Part shown: positions 38,236 to 46,015 of the stretch, piece by piece
How the letters are laid out: every line of letters starts with the position of its first letter
Position numbering within the stretch: the stretch's first letter is position 1
Origin: Flavobacteriaceae bacterium CP2B
GTDB taxonomy: Bacteria; Bacteroidota; Bacteroidia; Flavobacteriales; Flavobacteriaceae
Reading direction: 5' to 3'
Assembly: GCA_001683825.1 (NCBI GenBank)
Contig: LXTR01000070.1
Span: 159,495-223,494, forward strand
DNA length: 64,000 bases
Made by a program: the position numbers and the translations under genes
The notes under the pieces: model-generated
The model's database searches: none
Seen by the model: only the letters and a program-made list of their open reading frames with translations
What the model was told of the DNA's origin: nothing

Positions 38236-39462
38236 ATGAGAGCGCAATTCAAAGTATTATTCTATCCCCGGAAATTCCTGGTGGACCTTAAAGGCCAAGT
38301 GTCTCTGTATATGCGGATTACGGTTGATACGGAGCGAGCCGAATTCAGTGTAAAACGCAAAATTGACCCCGATTCCTGGAACTCTTTTCGAGGCAGGGTC
38401 CGAACCTCAGCACCTTTCGCCGAGGAAATAAACAGGTATCTGGACGAGCTGCAGGGGCGGGCCTACCAGATCCATTCCTACTACGTGGTCAACAACAAAT
38501 CCTATACTGCAAAAACTATTCGTGATAAGGTACAGGGAAAGGAATTTGACCGTTCCAAAAAGATTTTAAAGCTCTATGACGAGCACAATGCACAACTGGA
38601 AGCCCTGGTACCCGAAGAGCATTCGTACGGCAACTGGAGGCGCCATGTGCGCACCCGGGAGCATTTGGCTCACTTTATTGAAACTGTTTACAAGCAACAG
38701 GACTATCCGCTTAAAAAGGTGGACCTGGATTTTATTAATCGTTATGAGCACTTTTTAAAGACCCAACAGTTAGGGAATCACAATACGGTCATGAAATACG
38801 TGGTGAACTTTAAGAAGATCACCCGTATGGCCTATGCGAATAACTGGATTAAGCGGGATCCTTTCTTCCATTGGAAAGCGAACTGGAGGAGAACAGAACG
38901 CGAATTCCTGAACGATTATGACCTTAATTCTCTTTTGGAAAAGGAATTTAAGATAGAGCGCCTGTCCATGGTACGGGATATCTTCCTGTTTTCCTGCTTC
39001 ACCGGCCTGGCCTATGTAGATGTGGCCCGCCTAAGCAGAGACCATCTTGTATTTGGCATGGATGGCCAGAAATGGATCAAGATCAACCGGGCCAAGACCA
39101 GTTCCCGGAGCAGCATCCCCCTCCTCCCCCCTGCCCTAAAGATCCTGGCGAAATATAGCTTACACCCGTTAACGGTTAAAACTGGGAAACTCTTGCCCGT
39201 CATCTCCAACCAGAAGAGCAATGCCTATTTAAAGGAAATTGCAACAATCTGCGGTATCCAAAAAAATTTAACCTACCACCTGGCCCGGCATACGTTTGCT
39301 ACGACTGTAACGCTGGCCAATGGCATCCCCATAGAATCCGTCAGTAAAATGCTGGGGCATCAATCCTTAGCAACTACTCAAATTTATGCTCGTGTCATAG
39401 ACCGAAAATTAAAAGAGGATATGGAAGGCTTGATGGATAAGTTTGATATTAAGATGGCGTAA
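38236..39462 (+). CDS. Tyrosine-type site-specific integrase
   Basis: About 408 residues (a GTG at 38218 is an alternative start). N-terminal arm-binding domain (RAQFKVLFYPRKFLVDLKGQVSLYMRITVD), SAM-like core-binding domain (about residues 105-215) and catalytic domain. Box II HLARHTFATT and LGHQSLATTQIYARV with the nucleophile Tyr are intact. The box I position reads TGLAYVDVARL, without the usual Arg after TGL, as is common in Bacteroidota integrases of the IntDOT kind. It lies 227 bp from attL and points into the island. It lacks the extra helix region expected of an integron integrase. Confidence 0.93.
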   Translation: MRAQFKVLFYPRKFLVDLKGQVSLYMRITVDTERAEFSVKRKIDPDSWNSFRGRVRTSAPFAEEINRYLDELQGRAYQIHSYYVVNNKSYTAKTIRDKVQGKEFDRSKKILKLYDEHNAQLEALVPEEHSYGNWRRHVRTREHLAHFIETVYKQQDYPLKKVDLDFINRYEHFLKTQQLGNHNTVMKYVVNFKKITRMAYANNWIKRDPFFHWKANWRRTEREFLNDYDLNSLLEKEFKIERLSMVRDIFLFSCFTGLAYVDVARLSRDHLVFGMDGQKWIKINRAKTSSRSSIPLLPPALKILAKYSLHPLTVKTGKLLPVISNQKSNAYLKEIATICGIQKNLTYHLARHTFATTVTLANGIPIESVSKMLGHQSLATTQIYARVIDRKLKEDMEGLMDKFDIKMA

Positions 39463-39551
39463 GGCCTTTAATAACGGCCTTACCAAATAATCCTATTGCG
39501 GAGTCTCATAAAAAAAGGCCTTGGAAGTGTGAATGTTTCCAAGGCCTTTTT
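39460..39551 (+). terminator. Two hairpins ending the integrase transcript
   Basis: A 7-bp hairpin TAAGGCC/GGCCTTA (39460-39482) includes the integrase stop codon. A second strong hairpin has AAAAAGGCCTTGGAA paired with TTCCAAGGCCTTTTT (39512-39526/39537-39551) followed by T-rich sequence. The remaining 39552-39749 holds no gene I can support. Confidence 0.85.
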
Positions 39552-39749
39552 CATTACGCATTTTGCAACTATTTAATCTACTACAAGAGAAATCTACTTT
39601 AAATGATGTGCAATATCGCAAATTTGACGTATGAAATAAATTATGAAAAACTGATGTGGATAAATATCAAAACCTATGAGTATATACTCCTTTATCCCAT
39701 ATCCCAGGTACGATTCCAATTATGTAGTATTTTAGTGTGAATAAAACCA

Positions 39750-39759
39750 GTTGGCTACA
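39750..39759 (+). repeat. Left border box (R'-like) of the cassette array
   Basis: GTTGGCTACA, 12 bp before the first cassette gene's GTG. It is the exact reverse complement of the box at 40417-40426 at the end of the same gene. A near-identical GTTGGCTACAA recurs at 42059. Confidence 0.6.
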
Positions 39760-39770
39760 ATTTCAAGACT

Positions 39771-40421
39771 GTGAACAATCCATTCTCAACTCCCGAAATG
39801 GAAAGGCTACTAGAAAGGGCTGCTAAAGGCTTTAGTGAATTCCTGGTCCTTTCGGATGTTGGTCTTGTAAAGCTTGCGGAATATGGCTGGTACATCAATA
39901 GCTCTATTTCCTTGGGTAAAACAACTGGTCTAATGAAAAAAGCTATTGAAGGAGAGAGAGACTTTTTAGACGATTTTTTTAGTCATTACTACAGAAAGGA
40001 AATTGAAGATCTTTCCGAAGTTATTCATAATGGCCAGGATGCTAGGTCAAGAATAACTTTTGAGGCTATAACATGTCATAAAGAAAAAAAATACTTCGCC
40101 TCTACAATTCTATTTTTATCCCAAGCAGATGGCCTATGTAATGGAGAGTTATTCAAAGTTAGGAATGATAAGAAAGCATTAAAGAAATATATCGCCAAGT
40201 CCCAGTATGGGAGCTTCTTTAAAATTCTTTTTGGCATGATCACCAAAGAAAATGCGGTTGACGCTGGTTATTCCAAAATGTCCAATTTTGAAAGCACTTT
40301 GAACAGGCATGCCGTAATGCATGGAAAAGATGTGCAATATGGCACTGAATTAAACAGTCTAAAAGCCTTTTCTCTATTTTCATTTGTCGATGGCTTTATA
40401 GATAGATATAATAAACTGTAG
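39771..40421 (+). CDS. HEPN-like protein of unknown function (cassette 1)
   Basis: A 216-residue, mostly helical protein starting at GTG. It ends with 'FESTLNRHAVMHGKDVQYGTELNSLKAFSLFSFVDGFIDRY'. RHAVMH has the R-(polar)-x3-H form of the HEPN ribonuclease motif within a helical context, so an RNase role is possible; this is a motif-level inference only. No membrane segment or signal peptide. The stop codon TAG is embedded in the right-hand cassette box (40417-40426). No gene partner within its cassette. Confidence 0.6.
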   Translation: MNNPFSTPEMERLLERAAKGFSEFLVLSDVGLVKLAEYGWYINSSISLGKTTGLMKKAIEGERDFLDDFFSHYYRKEIEDLSEVIHNGQDARSRITFEAITCHKEKKYFASTILFLSQADGLCNGELFKVRNDKKALKKYIAKSQYGSFFKILFGMITKENAVDAGYSKMSNFESTLNRHAVMHGKDVQYGTELNSLKAFSLFSFVDGFIDRYNKL

Positions 40422-40656
40422 CCAACACCGGTATGCCCCATTCCGGTTTTGATACACATTATAAGAATTTTCCTAAATTGAGCTGAAATCGATTCCCGGA
40501 AACATTTCGTCTTCGGGCTTGTTTTGCTCGCCATCCCTTGGGGCGCCTTCAATAAGTTTCTTTTAAGCCTTCTTGAAGAGTAATCCCCCAAAGAACCAAA
40601 GCGCTGCCTGCGGCGCAAAACAAGCACGGAACGTTGCATACCCAGGGCAGTTGGTA
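40417..40656 (+). repeat. attC-like site A (after cassette 1)
   Basis: R''-like TGTAGCCAAC (40417-40426), L''-like GGTATGC (40430-40436), L'-like GCATACC (40636-40642), spacer CAGGGCA, R'-like GTTGGTA (40650-40656). Inside is a nested perfect inverted repeat GCTTGTTTTGC/GCAAAACAAGC (40517-40527/40615-40625). At 240 bp it is long for an attC but keeps the full order of boxes. The following stretch to 40782 contains no gene. Confidence 0.6.
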
Positions 40657-40782
40657 GTAATTCCCCATATAATGAAACTCTATTAATTTATTAAGCCAAC
40701 GAATAAAATTTCATGTAGGAAAATTATGATAAATTTAGCCGTTCGTCAGAATTGGAATAAACATTTTGAAATGATTAAATAA

Positions 40783-41544
40783 ATGGAAAAAACAAAATCC
40801 TATAAGGCATCATATTTTTCAGCTGATATTATTAAAAATGTTTTTAATAAAAATATCCAAAACCCAACAAAAGGTTCATACCGACTTAGAAATCAAGAGG
40901 AAAGCTGGGAATTTGACACCGAAAACGAATTTTTTTCCGAGTATAGAAAACCACACTTATCTTCGACCATTAGAAAATCCGATGAGGATAAAAGTATAAG
41001 TCTTACTTACAACAAGAATTTTGACACAGAAGTAATTGTTCAGGCAAATAGTCGTGACGAAATAGAGGCTGTATTTGAAACTTTTGAAAGCCAATACGAA
41101 AGTTCAAAATATGAAATAGACAGCGAGAAAAATGGACCTATTATATTCATTGGACACGGAGGAAATCCTCAATGGAGAGATTTAAAAGACCATCTTACAG
41201 ACCAACACGGATACAATATAGAAGCTTATGAAACAGGTGCAAGAGCAGGACACAGTATAAGAGATATATTAGACGAAATGTCGACTAAGAGCTCATTTGC
41301 AATTCTAGTAATGACTGGAGAAGATGAGGACAAAAGTGGTATTAAAAAAGCTAGACCTAATGTAATACACGAAATTGGTTTATTCCAAGGTAAATTAGGA
41401 TTTAGTAGAGCTATTGTTTTAATAGAAGAAGGAACCGAAGAGTTTTCAAACTTGTACGGTATTCAACAATTGAGATTCTCAAAAGGTAAAATAAAAGAAA
41501 CTTTTGGAGATATATTAGCGACTTTAAGAAGAGAGTTTAATTAA
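40783..41544 (+). CDS. Nucleotide-binding TIR-like protein (cassette 2)
   Basis: A 253-residue protein. Residues 1-115 are a variable N-terminal region. The C-terminal part (about 120-253) matches the TIR-like domain of predicted nucleotide-binding proteins found as CBASS/Pycsar effectors (PF10137 type): IIFIGHGGNPQWRDLKDHL, ETGARAGHSIRDILDEM, FAILVMTGEDE, ARPNVIHEIGLFQGKLGFSRAIVLIEEG, NLYGIQQLRF. The Glu in NVIHEIG is the likely catalytic residue for NAD+ cleavage. There is no cyclase gene nearby, so what activates it is unknown. It is followed by a small gene after 7 bp. Confidence 0.85.
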   Translation: MEKTKSYKASYFSADIIKNVFNKNIQNPTKGSYRLRNQEESWEFDTENEFFSEYRKPHLSSTIRKSDEDKSISLTYNKNFDTEVIVQANSRDEIEAVFETFESQYESSKYEIDSEKNGPIIFIGHGGNPQWRDLKDHLTDQHGYNIEAYETGARAGHSIRDILDEMSTKSSFAILVMTGEDEDKSGIKKARPNVIHEIGLFQGKLGFSRAIVLIEEGTEEFSNLYGIQQLRFSKGKIKETFGDILATLRREFN

Positions 41545-41551
41545 GAAATTT

Positions 41552-41926
41552 ATGAAAGCAGACGTACAATATAACGATTTTACAGGTACAGCAGCAGCTG
41601 ATATTTCAGACTATTTAGGTTCAAAATATGGAGATCATTTAGAGAGCTTTGCTAAGTATTTCAAAATTGACGAAAATCGTTTTAAGATTATAGGTATTTC
41701 TATCTACGGAACTGATAACTTCTATATTTCCTTATTATGTGTAGACAAACAAAAAAGTAAAAATGATAAAGAATACATAGTCAAAATGTCAGTTGAGATT
41801 GAAAATGAGAAAGATATATTAGACATTTTGTTTAAAAGGTTACATATAGTTCTACATTCAAAATTTGATAAGAAATATTCCGAAATGGAATATGATGAAG
41901 AGGTAAGGCGCGAAAATTTTCACTAA
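41552..41926 (+). CDS. Small protein paired with the TIR-like gene (cassette 2)
   Basis: A 124-residue acidic protein, no signal peptide or membrane segment, predicted alpha/beta (IIGISIYGTDNFYISLLCVDKQ; YIVKMSVEIENEKDILDILFKRLHIVLHSKF). I do not recognise a family. Its start is 7 bp after the TIR-like gene and both lie in one cassette, so the two likely act together, perhaps as inhibitor, sensor or chaperone of the TIR protein. Confidence 0.7.
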   Translation: MKADVQYNDFTGTAAADISDYLGSKYGDHLESFAKYFKIDENRFKIIGISIYGTDNFYISLLCVDKQKSKNDKEYIVKMSVEIENEKDILDILFKRLHIVLHSKFDKKYSEMEYDEEVRRENFH

Positions 41927-41936
41927 AAAAGGTAAC

Positions 41937-42068
41937 GCCAGCAATGGTTATAAATAATTGCTTGTTCTCGCCTACTTTTGATAATCCTCGCGGATTTTCA
42001 GCTTGGGGTTACTTACAAAGCTAAGTGCTAAACCACAAAACTATTCATAGCCCAGACGGTTGGCTACA
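41937..42068 (+). repeat. attC-like site B (after cassette 2)
   Basis: R''-like GCCAGC (41937-41942), AAT spacer, L''-like GGTTAT (41946-41951), L'-like ATAGCC (42047-42052), spacer CAGACG, R'-like GTTGGCTACA (42059-42068). A hairpin AATCC-TCGC-GGATT lies within. Confidence 0.55.
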
Positions 42069-42096
42069 AGGCAAAAATAGAACTAACCACACATTA

Positions 42097-44145
42097 ATGA
42101 ACAAAGAAAGAGCAACCACATATAGTCTTTTAGCACATATTAGAAATACTGGAACTTTAGCAAAAGGTCCGATAGATATTTTTATTCCGCTTGTAAAAAG
42201 AGCTTTGTCCTACATGAATTCTCAGGGCATACACAAAGGAAAAAGTATACTCGAGATAAAAAATGTAACAGATGAGCTTTACGGATTAGACTTTCCTGTA
42301 CCTGCTTTAAGAAAAGTATTAGATGCTATTTGCATTGAAGTAAACGATAAAGAAAATACTCGTTTTGTTTTGTATAAAGACCTTTCTTTTAGCATTAACG
42401 AATATACTTTTAATCAATTTGATGATATTTTAGAGGAACAAGAACGAGATATTGAAGAAGTAGAACAGCTCTTTGAGCAATTTTGTGAAAATTCAGATCT
42501 TGAAATAACGAATAGTGAGTCTATATTCAAGTTTATTGAAAAGAACAAATTCAATCTTTCCAAATATATTTCTCATAATCAAAATCATAATGGAGAAGAT
42601 TATACTTCGGAAGCACAGTTTATTAAATTTTTTAAGCGTATTCCACCAGTCTACGAAAAGATTAAAAATATATACTTAGGGTCAATTATATCTGGGTACA
42701 TAGAATACACACCAGATGAAGCTAAACGTGAGGTAAAGCTTCTTTTAGACACTAATTTCATTGTCGGGTTAATAGATTTAAATACTCCAGAGTCAACTCA
42801 CACATGCAGAACTTTATTAAAAATTGCGAAACAACAGGGATACAAGGTCATGGTGCTTATAGATACCATAAGTGAAACAACCAACTTGCTTGAAAAAAAG
42901 GCTGAGTATTTTGACAAATCGTTTTTGCAGAAAAAGGTAAACACAGAAGATGTTTATAATGCTTGTGAGAGGAGAAACCTCTCTAAAACGGACTTAGAAA
43001 GAATCGCAGATAATGTTCAAACTTCTCTCAAGGAATTTGGAATATTGACTATTCCTTATACTGATAAATTGAAAAACGAAGCAAAATTTACAGATGAATA
43101 TAAAACCTTACAAGAGTACAGGTCAACTAAAATAGCTGCTTTACACGATGCGATGGCTATTTTATTTATAAAAAAAGAACGTAAGAATAAGCGTATTCGA
43201 GATTTTGACAAGGTTAATGCATGGTTTGTAAACAACACGGCAACCTTAGAAGGTGAAAATTTTCACTTAAGAGAAGGGTTTCAACCAGAAACTATCAAGG
43301 CTGACGATTTACTTAACATTCTATGGCTGAGTAACCCACAAATAACTAATACAATTGAGGGAGAAGATTTAGCCGAAATAGGTCTTACCTCCACTATAGC
43401 ACTGACTTTAAGCCAAAATCTTCCAAAAGCTAAAATTTTAAGAGAACTAGACGACAATATTCATAAGTATGCCGAAGAAAAAATCAGTGATGAAGATATC
43501 ATTAGAGTTGCCACTAGAATTACTAACAAACAACTAAAGGATATTGAAACCTTAAATTTACTTGCAGAGAATAACAAGGAAGAATTTATTAAGCGTTTAG
43601 AAGATGAGGCTAAAAAGCAAAAAGAGATAGAAGATACAAGGATTAAAAATCTGGAGAAGGTGTTTAACAGTTTATCCTTAAGAACTGATAATCTCGAAAA
43701 AAGCAAAAAAAAGTATGACGCAAAAAGTAAGTCTATAGATTCTATAATTGTTGAAAAAAATTCCGAAGCTGAAAAATTAAAAAGTGAATTACTAAAGGAA
43801 AAAAATGAGGCGAGAAGAATTAAACGAGAAACTTGGATTGGTAATGAAGTAAGGAAATGGAGAAGAAAAAGTTGGATTTTATTTTTTATTAGTCTTGCTG
43901 TATTTATCGTAATAGCAATTTATCTATTATATCAATCACAATGGAACATTGATGGTGCAATTCAGAGATTTCAGAATTGGCAATCTGATTTTATTATTGG
44001 AAATGTATTATCCATTCTATCTTTTTTATTTATGGCTATTGTGCTGTATTTAATAAAAGACAAGTATTGGAATCATAGTAATATTAAAAGCTATAAATCT
44101 GAATTAAAAATACCAGATGAATTAAAAGAACTTAAAAAGGCCTAG
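42097..44145 (+). CDS. PIN-like domain protein with coiled coil and C-terminal membrane anchor (cassette 3)
   Basis: About 682 residues from ATG 42097; the upstream GTG at 42025 lies inside the attC-like site and is rejected. A helical N-terminal part (1-215) is followed by a PIN-like nuclease domain (about 218-400: VKLLLDTNFIVGLID with the first Asp, IDTISETTNLL with Glu, and IAALHDAMAILFIKKER with Asp). Then a long charged coiled coil (about 500-605, KRLEDEAKKQKEIEDTRIKNLEKV) and two TM helices near the end (ILFFISLAVFIVIAIYLLY and IGNVLSILSFLFMAIVLYLI). It looks like a membrane-tethered ribonuclease; defence is a guess from context. Confidence 0.8.
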   Translation: MNKERATTYSLLAHIRNTGTLAKGPIDIFIPLVKRALSYMNSQGIHKGKSILEIKNVTDELYGLDFPVPALRKVLDAICIEVNDKENTRFVLYKDLSFSINEYTFNQFDDILEEQERDIEEVEQLFEQFCENSDLEITNSESIFKFIEKNKFNLSKYISHNQNHNGEDYTSEAQFIKFFKRIPPVYEKIKNIYLGSIISGYIEYTPDEAKREVKLLLDTNFIVGLIDLNTPESTHTCRTLLKIAKQQGYKVMVLIDTISETTNLLEKKAEYFDKSFLQKKVNTEDVYNACERRNLSKTDLERIADNVQTSLKEFGILTIPYTDKLKNEAKFTDEYKTLQEYRSTKIAALHDAMAILFIKKERKNKRIRDFDKVNAWFVNNTATLEGENFHLREGFQPETIKADDLLNILWLSNPQITNTIEGEDLAEIGLTSTIALTLSQNLPKAKILRELDDNIHKYAEEKISDEDIIRVATRITNKQLKDIETLNLLAENNKEEFIKRLEDEAKKQKEIEDTRIKNLEKVFNSLSLRTDNLEKSKKKYDAKSKSIDSIIVEKNSEAEKLKSELLKEKNEARRIKRETWIGNEVRKWRRKSWILFFISLAVFIVIAIYLLYQSQWNIDGAIQRFQNWQSDFIIGNVLSILSFLFMAIVLYLIKDKYWNHSNIKSYKSELKIPDELKELKKA

Positions 44146-44352
44146 TAGCTAAGAGTGGTAACCATTGCACAAGCCCTCCTAACCACAACGATCAATTAAT
44201 TAATAATAGCACCTCAGAGGAGCCTTTTCGTTGGCTAACTGGAGCTCCATTGCTCTCCAAGGCTTGTCCTAAATCGCTATCTTAGTTTCTTATAAATAAT
44301 TTTAATACGGCTTGCACCTCCAAGCAATGGGGCATGCCCAGGGCCGGTGTCT
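44145..44352 (+). repeat. attC-like site C (after cassette 3)
   Basis: R''-like GTAGCTAAG (44145-44153) resembles the reverse complement of its own left box GTTGGCTAC (7 of 9). Inverted repeat CCATTGC (44162-44168)/GCAATGG (44324-44330) and L'-like GCATGCC, spacer CAGGGCC, then a degenerate R'-like GGTGTCT (44346-44352). The weakest of the sites. Confidence 0.45.
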
Positions 44353-44363
44353 TTAATTAAAAT

Positions 44364-45065
44364 ATGAAAATAGTTTCTTGGAATTGTAATGGAGCATTTA
44401 GAAAGAAATTTGAACTAGTATCAAATATCGATGCGGACATATATGTAATCCAAGAGTGTGAAGATCCTTCCGAAGTAAACCAAGTTAATTTTCAACATTG
44501 GAGCGCAAATCACCTATGGATTGGAGATTCAAAAAATAAAGGTTTAGGAATCTTTACTAAACCAAATATCGACTTGAAAAAGCTCGATTGGTCAAATTGC
44601 TTTCGAGACCACTCTGTCAAATACTTTTTGCCCTGTACTGTTAACAACAGTTTTCAACTTTTGGGAGTTTGGACTCATAGGAATAACTCACCTAACTTTG
44701 GTTACATGGGGCAATTCTGGAAATATCTGCAAACGAATCTAGACAAGTTCCAAGAAATTATCATAGCAGGAGATTTCAACAGTAATGCTATTTGGGATCA
44801 ATGGGATCGCTGGTGGAATCACACGGATGTTATTAACATCCTTGAAGAAACAAATATCAAAAGTCTATACCACCTAAGTACAGGCGAAAAGCAAGGTGAA
44901 GAAAGCACACCAACATTTTATCTACAGAAGAATGAAGAAAAACCATATCACATAGACTATTTCTTTGTAAGCCCAAGCTTTCAAAAACCAACGGAGTTCA
45001 AAATAGGAAAACGTGAGGATTGGATTGAAATCAGCGATCATGTACCACTAATATTTGAAAAGTAA
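44364..45065 (+). CDS. Endonuclease/exonuclease/phosphatase family protein (cassette 4)
   Basis: A 233-residue EEP-superfamily (DNase I-like) enzyme. MKIVSWNCNGAFRKKFE gives the first Asn, IYVIQECED the catalytic Glu, LLGVWTHR and EIIIAGDFNSNAIWD the Asp/Asn pair, and IEISDHVPLIFE the C-terminal Asp-His pair. The full active-site set is present. Its stop TAA shares one base with the next gene's ATG, so the two nuclease genes are tightly coupled. Confidence 0.88.
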   Translation: MKIVSWNCNGAFRKKFELVSNIDADIYVIQECEDPSEVNQVNFQHWSANHLWIGDSKNKGLGIFTKPNIDLKKLDWSNCFRDHSVKYFLPCTVNNSFQLLGVWTHRNNSPNFGYMGQFWKYLQTNLDKFQEIIIAGDFNSNAIWDQWDRWWNHTDVINILEETNIKSLYHLSTGEKQGEESTPTFYLQKNEEKPYHIDYFFVSPSFQKPTEFKIGKREDWIEISDHVPLIFEK

Positions 45066-45943
45066 TGGGAAAGAAACTTACTGTTTATATGATTGACGGA
45101 ACAGCATATGGTCCTCGACTTGGTGAAATTGGAAATTGGGTCGGAAAAGCAATTTATAGTCCAAGGGCCTCGGTCAACAAAATAATGAATCGGCCAGAGT
45201 TTGAAAACCCCGGGATTTACTGTTTAAAAGGTGATCCAACAGATGACGCATTCGATGAAAAAATCTATATAGGAGAAGCTGAAAATATTAAAACTAGACT
45301 TAGACAACATTTAAGTGATCCCAATAAAGATTTCAAAGAATTAATCTTCTTTGTAAGCAAAGATGAATTATTAACCAAAACCCAAATTAGATACTTAGAA
45401 TCAAGACTAGTTCAAATTGCTTTAGAAGCGAAAACTGCGCAAATAGACAATGGCAACTCTCCAAGCCTTCCAACTCTACATGAAGCTGATATTTCTGACA
45501 TGGAATACTTTCTTGAACAGATAAAACTAATTCTACCTGTAATGGGATTTAAGTTTCTTATATCTTCTACAGTTTCAACCGAAAACAGCTTTGAATCAAA
45601 AAGAAAAGATCAAGTTCATGAAACTTACTACATCAAAACAAGAACATTTAAAGCTTCCATGACCGAGACTGATCAGGGCTATATAGTAGGGAAAGGCAGT
45701 GAAGCTAAAAAATCCTTATCGAACTCATGTACCGATACTTATCGCAACATGAGAAGAAAATTGGTTGAGACGCAGATCATGGTAGAAAAGGGAGACAAAT
45801 TGGTTTTTGCAGAAGATGCAGTATTTAATAGCCCAAGTGCTGCATCAAATATGATATTGGGTAGGAATTCGAATGGATTCACTGAGTGGGTAAACAAACA
45901 GGGAATGACATTTAAAGAAGTTCAAGAAAAAATAAATAACTAA
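45065..45943 (+). CDS. GIY-YIG nuclease with DUF4357 (cassette 4)
   Basis: A 292-residue protein. A GIY-YIG domain (about residues 48-140) shows PGIYCLKGD, KIYIGEAENIKTRLRQH and a Glu in 'RYLESRLVQIA'. The C-terminal part (about 190-260: YYIKTRTFKASMTETDQGYIVGKGSEAKKS) matches DUF4357. This pairing is common in genes of defence islands. It overlaps the EEP nuclease stop by 1 bp. Likely a DNA nuclease acting with the EEP protein; this partnership is inferred. Confidence 0.85.
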   Translation: MGKKLTVYMIDGTAYGPRLGEIGNWVGKAIYSPRASVNKIMNRPEFENPGIYCLKGDPTDDAFDEKIYIGEAENIKTRLRQHLSDPNKDFKELIFFVSKDELLTKTQIRYLESRLVQIALEAKTAQIDNGNSPSLPTLHEADISDMEYFLEQIKLILPVMGFKFLISSTVSTENSFESKRKDQVHETYYIKTRTFKASMTETDQGYIVGKGSEAKKSLSNSCTDTYRNMRRKLVETQIMVEKGDKLVFAEDAVFNSPSAASNMILGRNSNGFTEWVNKQGMTFKEVQEKINN

Positions 45944-46003
45944 TGCCAACAAGGTGGATAGTGCATACCTTTAAGGATACCCACCATACACAAACCGTTA
46001 GCT
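45944..46003 (+). repeat. attC-like site D (after cassette 4), about 60 bp
   Basis: R''-like TGCCAAC (45944-45950), AA, L''-like GGTGGATA (45953-45960), L'-like TACCCACC (45978-45985, one G-U mismatch), R'-like GTTAGCT (45997-46003). The total of about 60 bp equals the classical short attC length. It fills nearly the whole gap between the two genes. Confidence 0.65.
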
Positions 46004-46015
46004 ATAATACCCAAA

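Noticed and set aside
38236..39462. Could this integrase be the integron integrase for the cassette array?
   Set aside because: Its N-terminal arm-binding domain, SAM-like domain and position next to the tRNA attachment site fit a Bacteroidota island integrase; no IntI-specific insert is seen.
42025..42096. GTG-initiated N-terminal extension of the PIN-like protein
   Set aside because: These 24 codons lie across the attC-like site and its GTT box; the ATG at 42097 starts a coherent protein.
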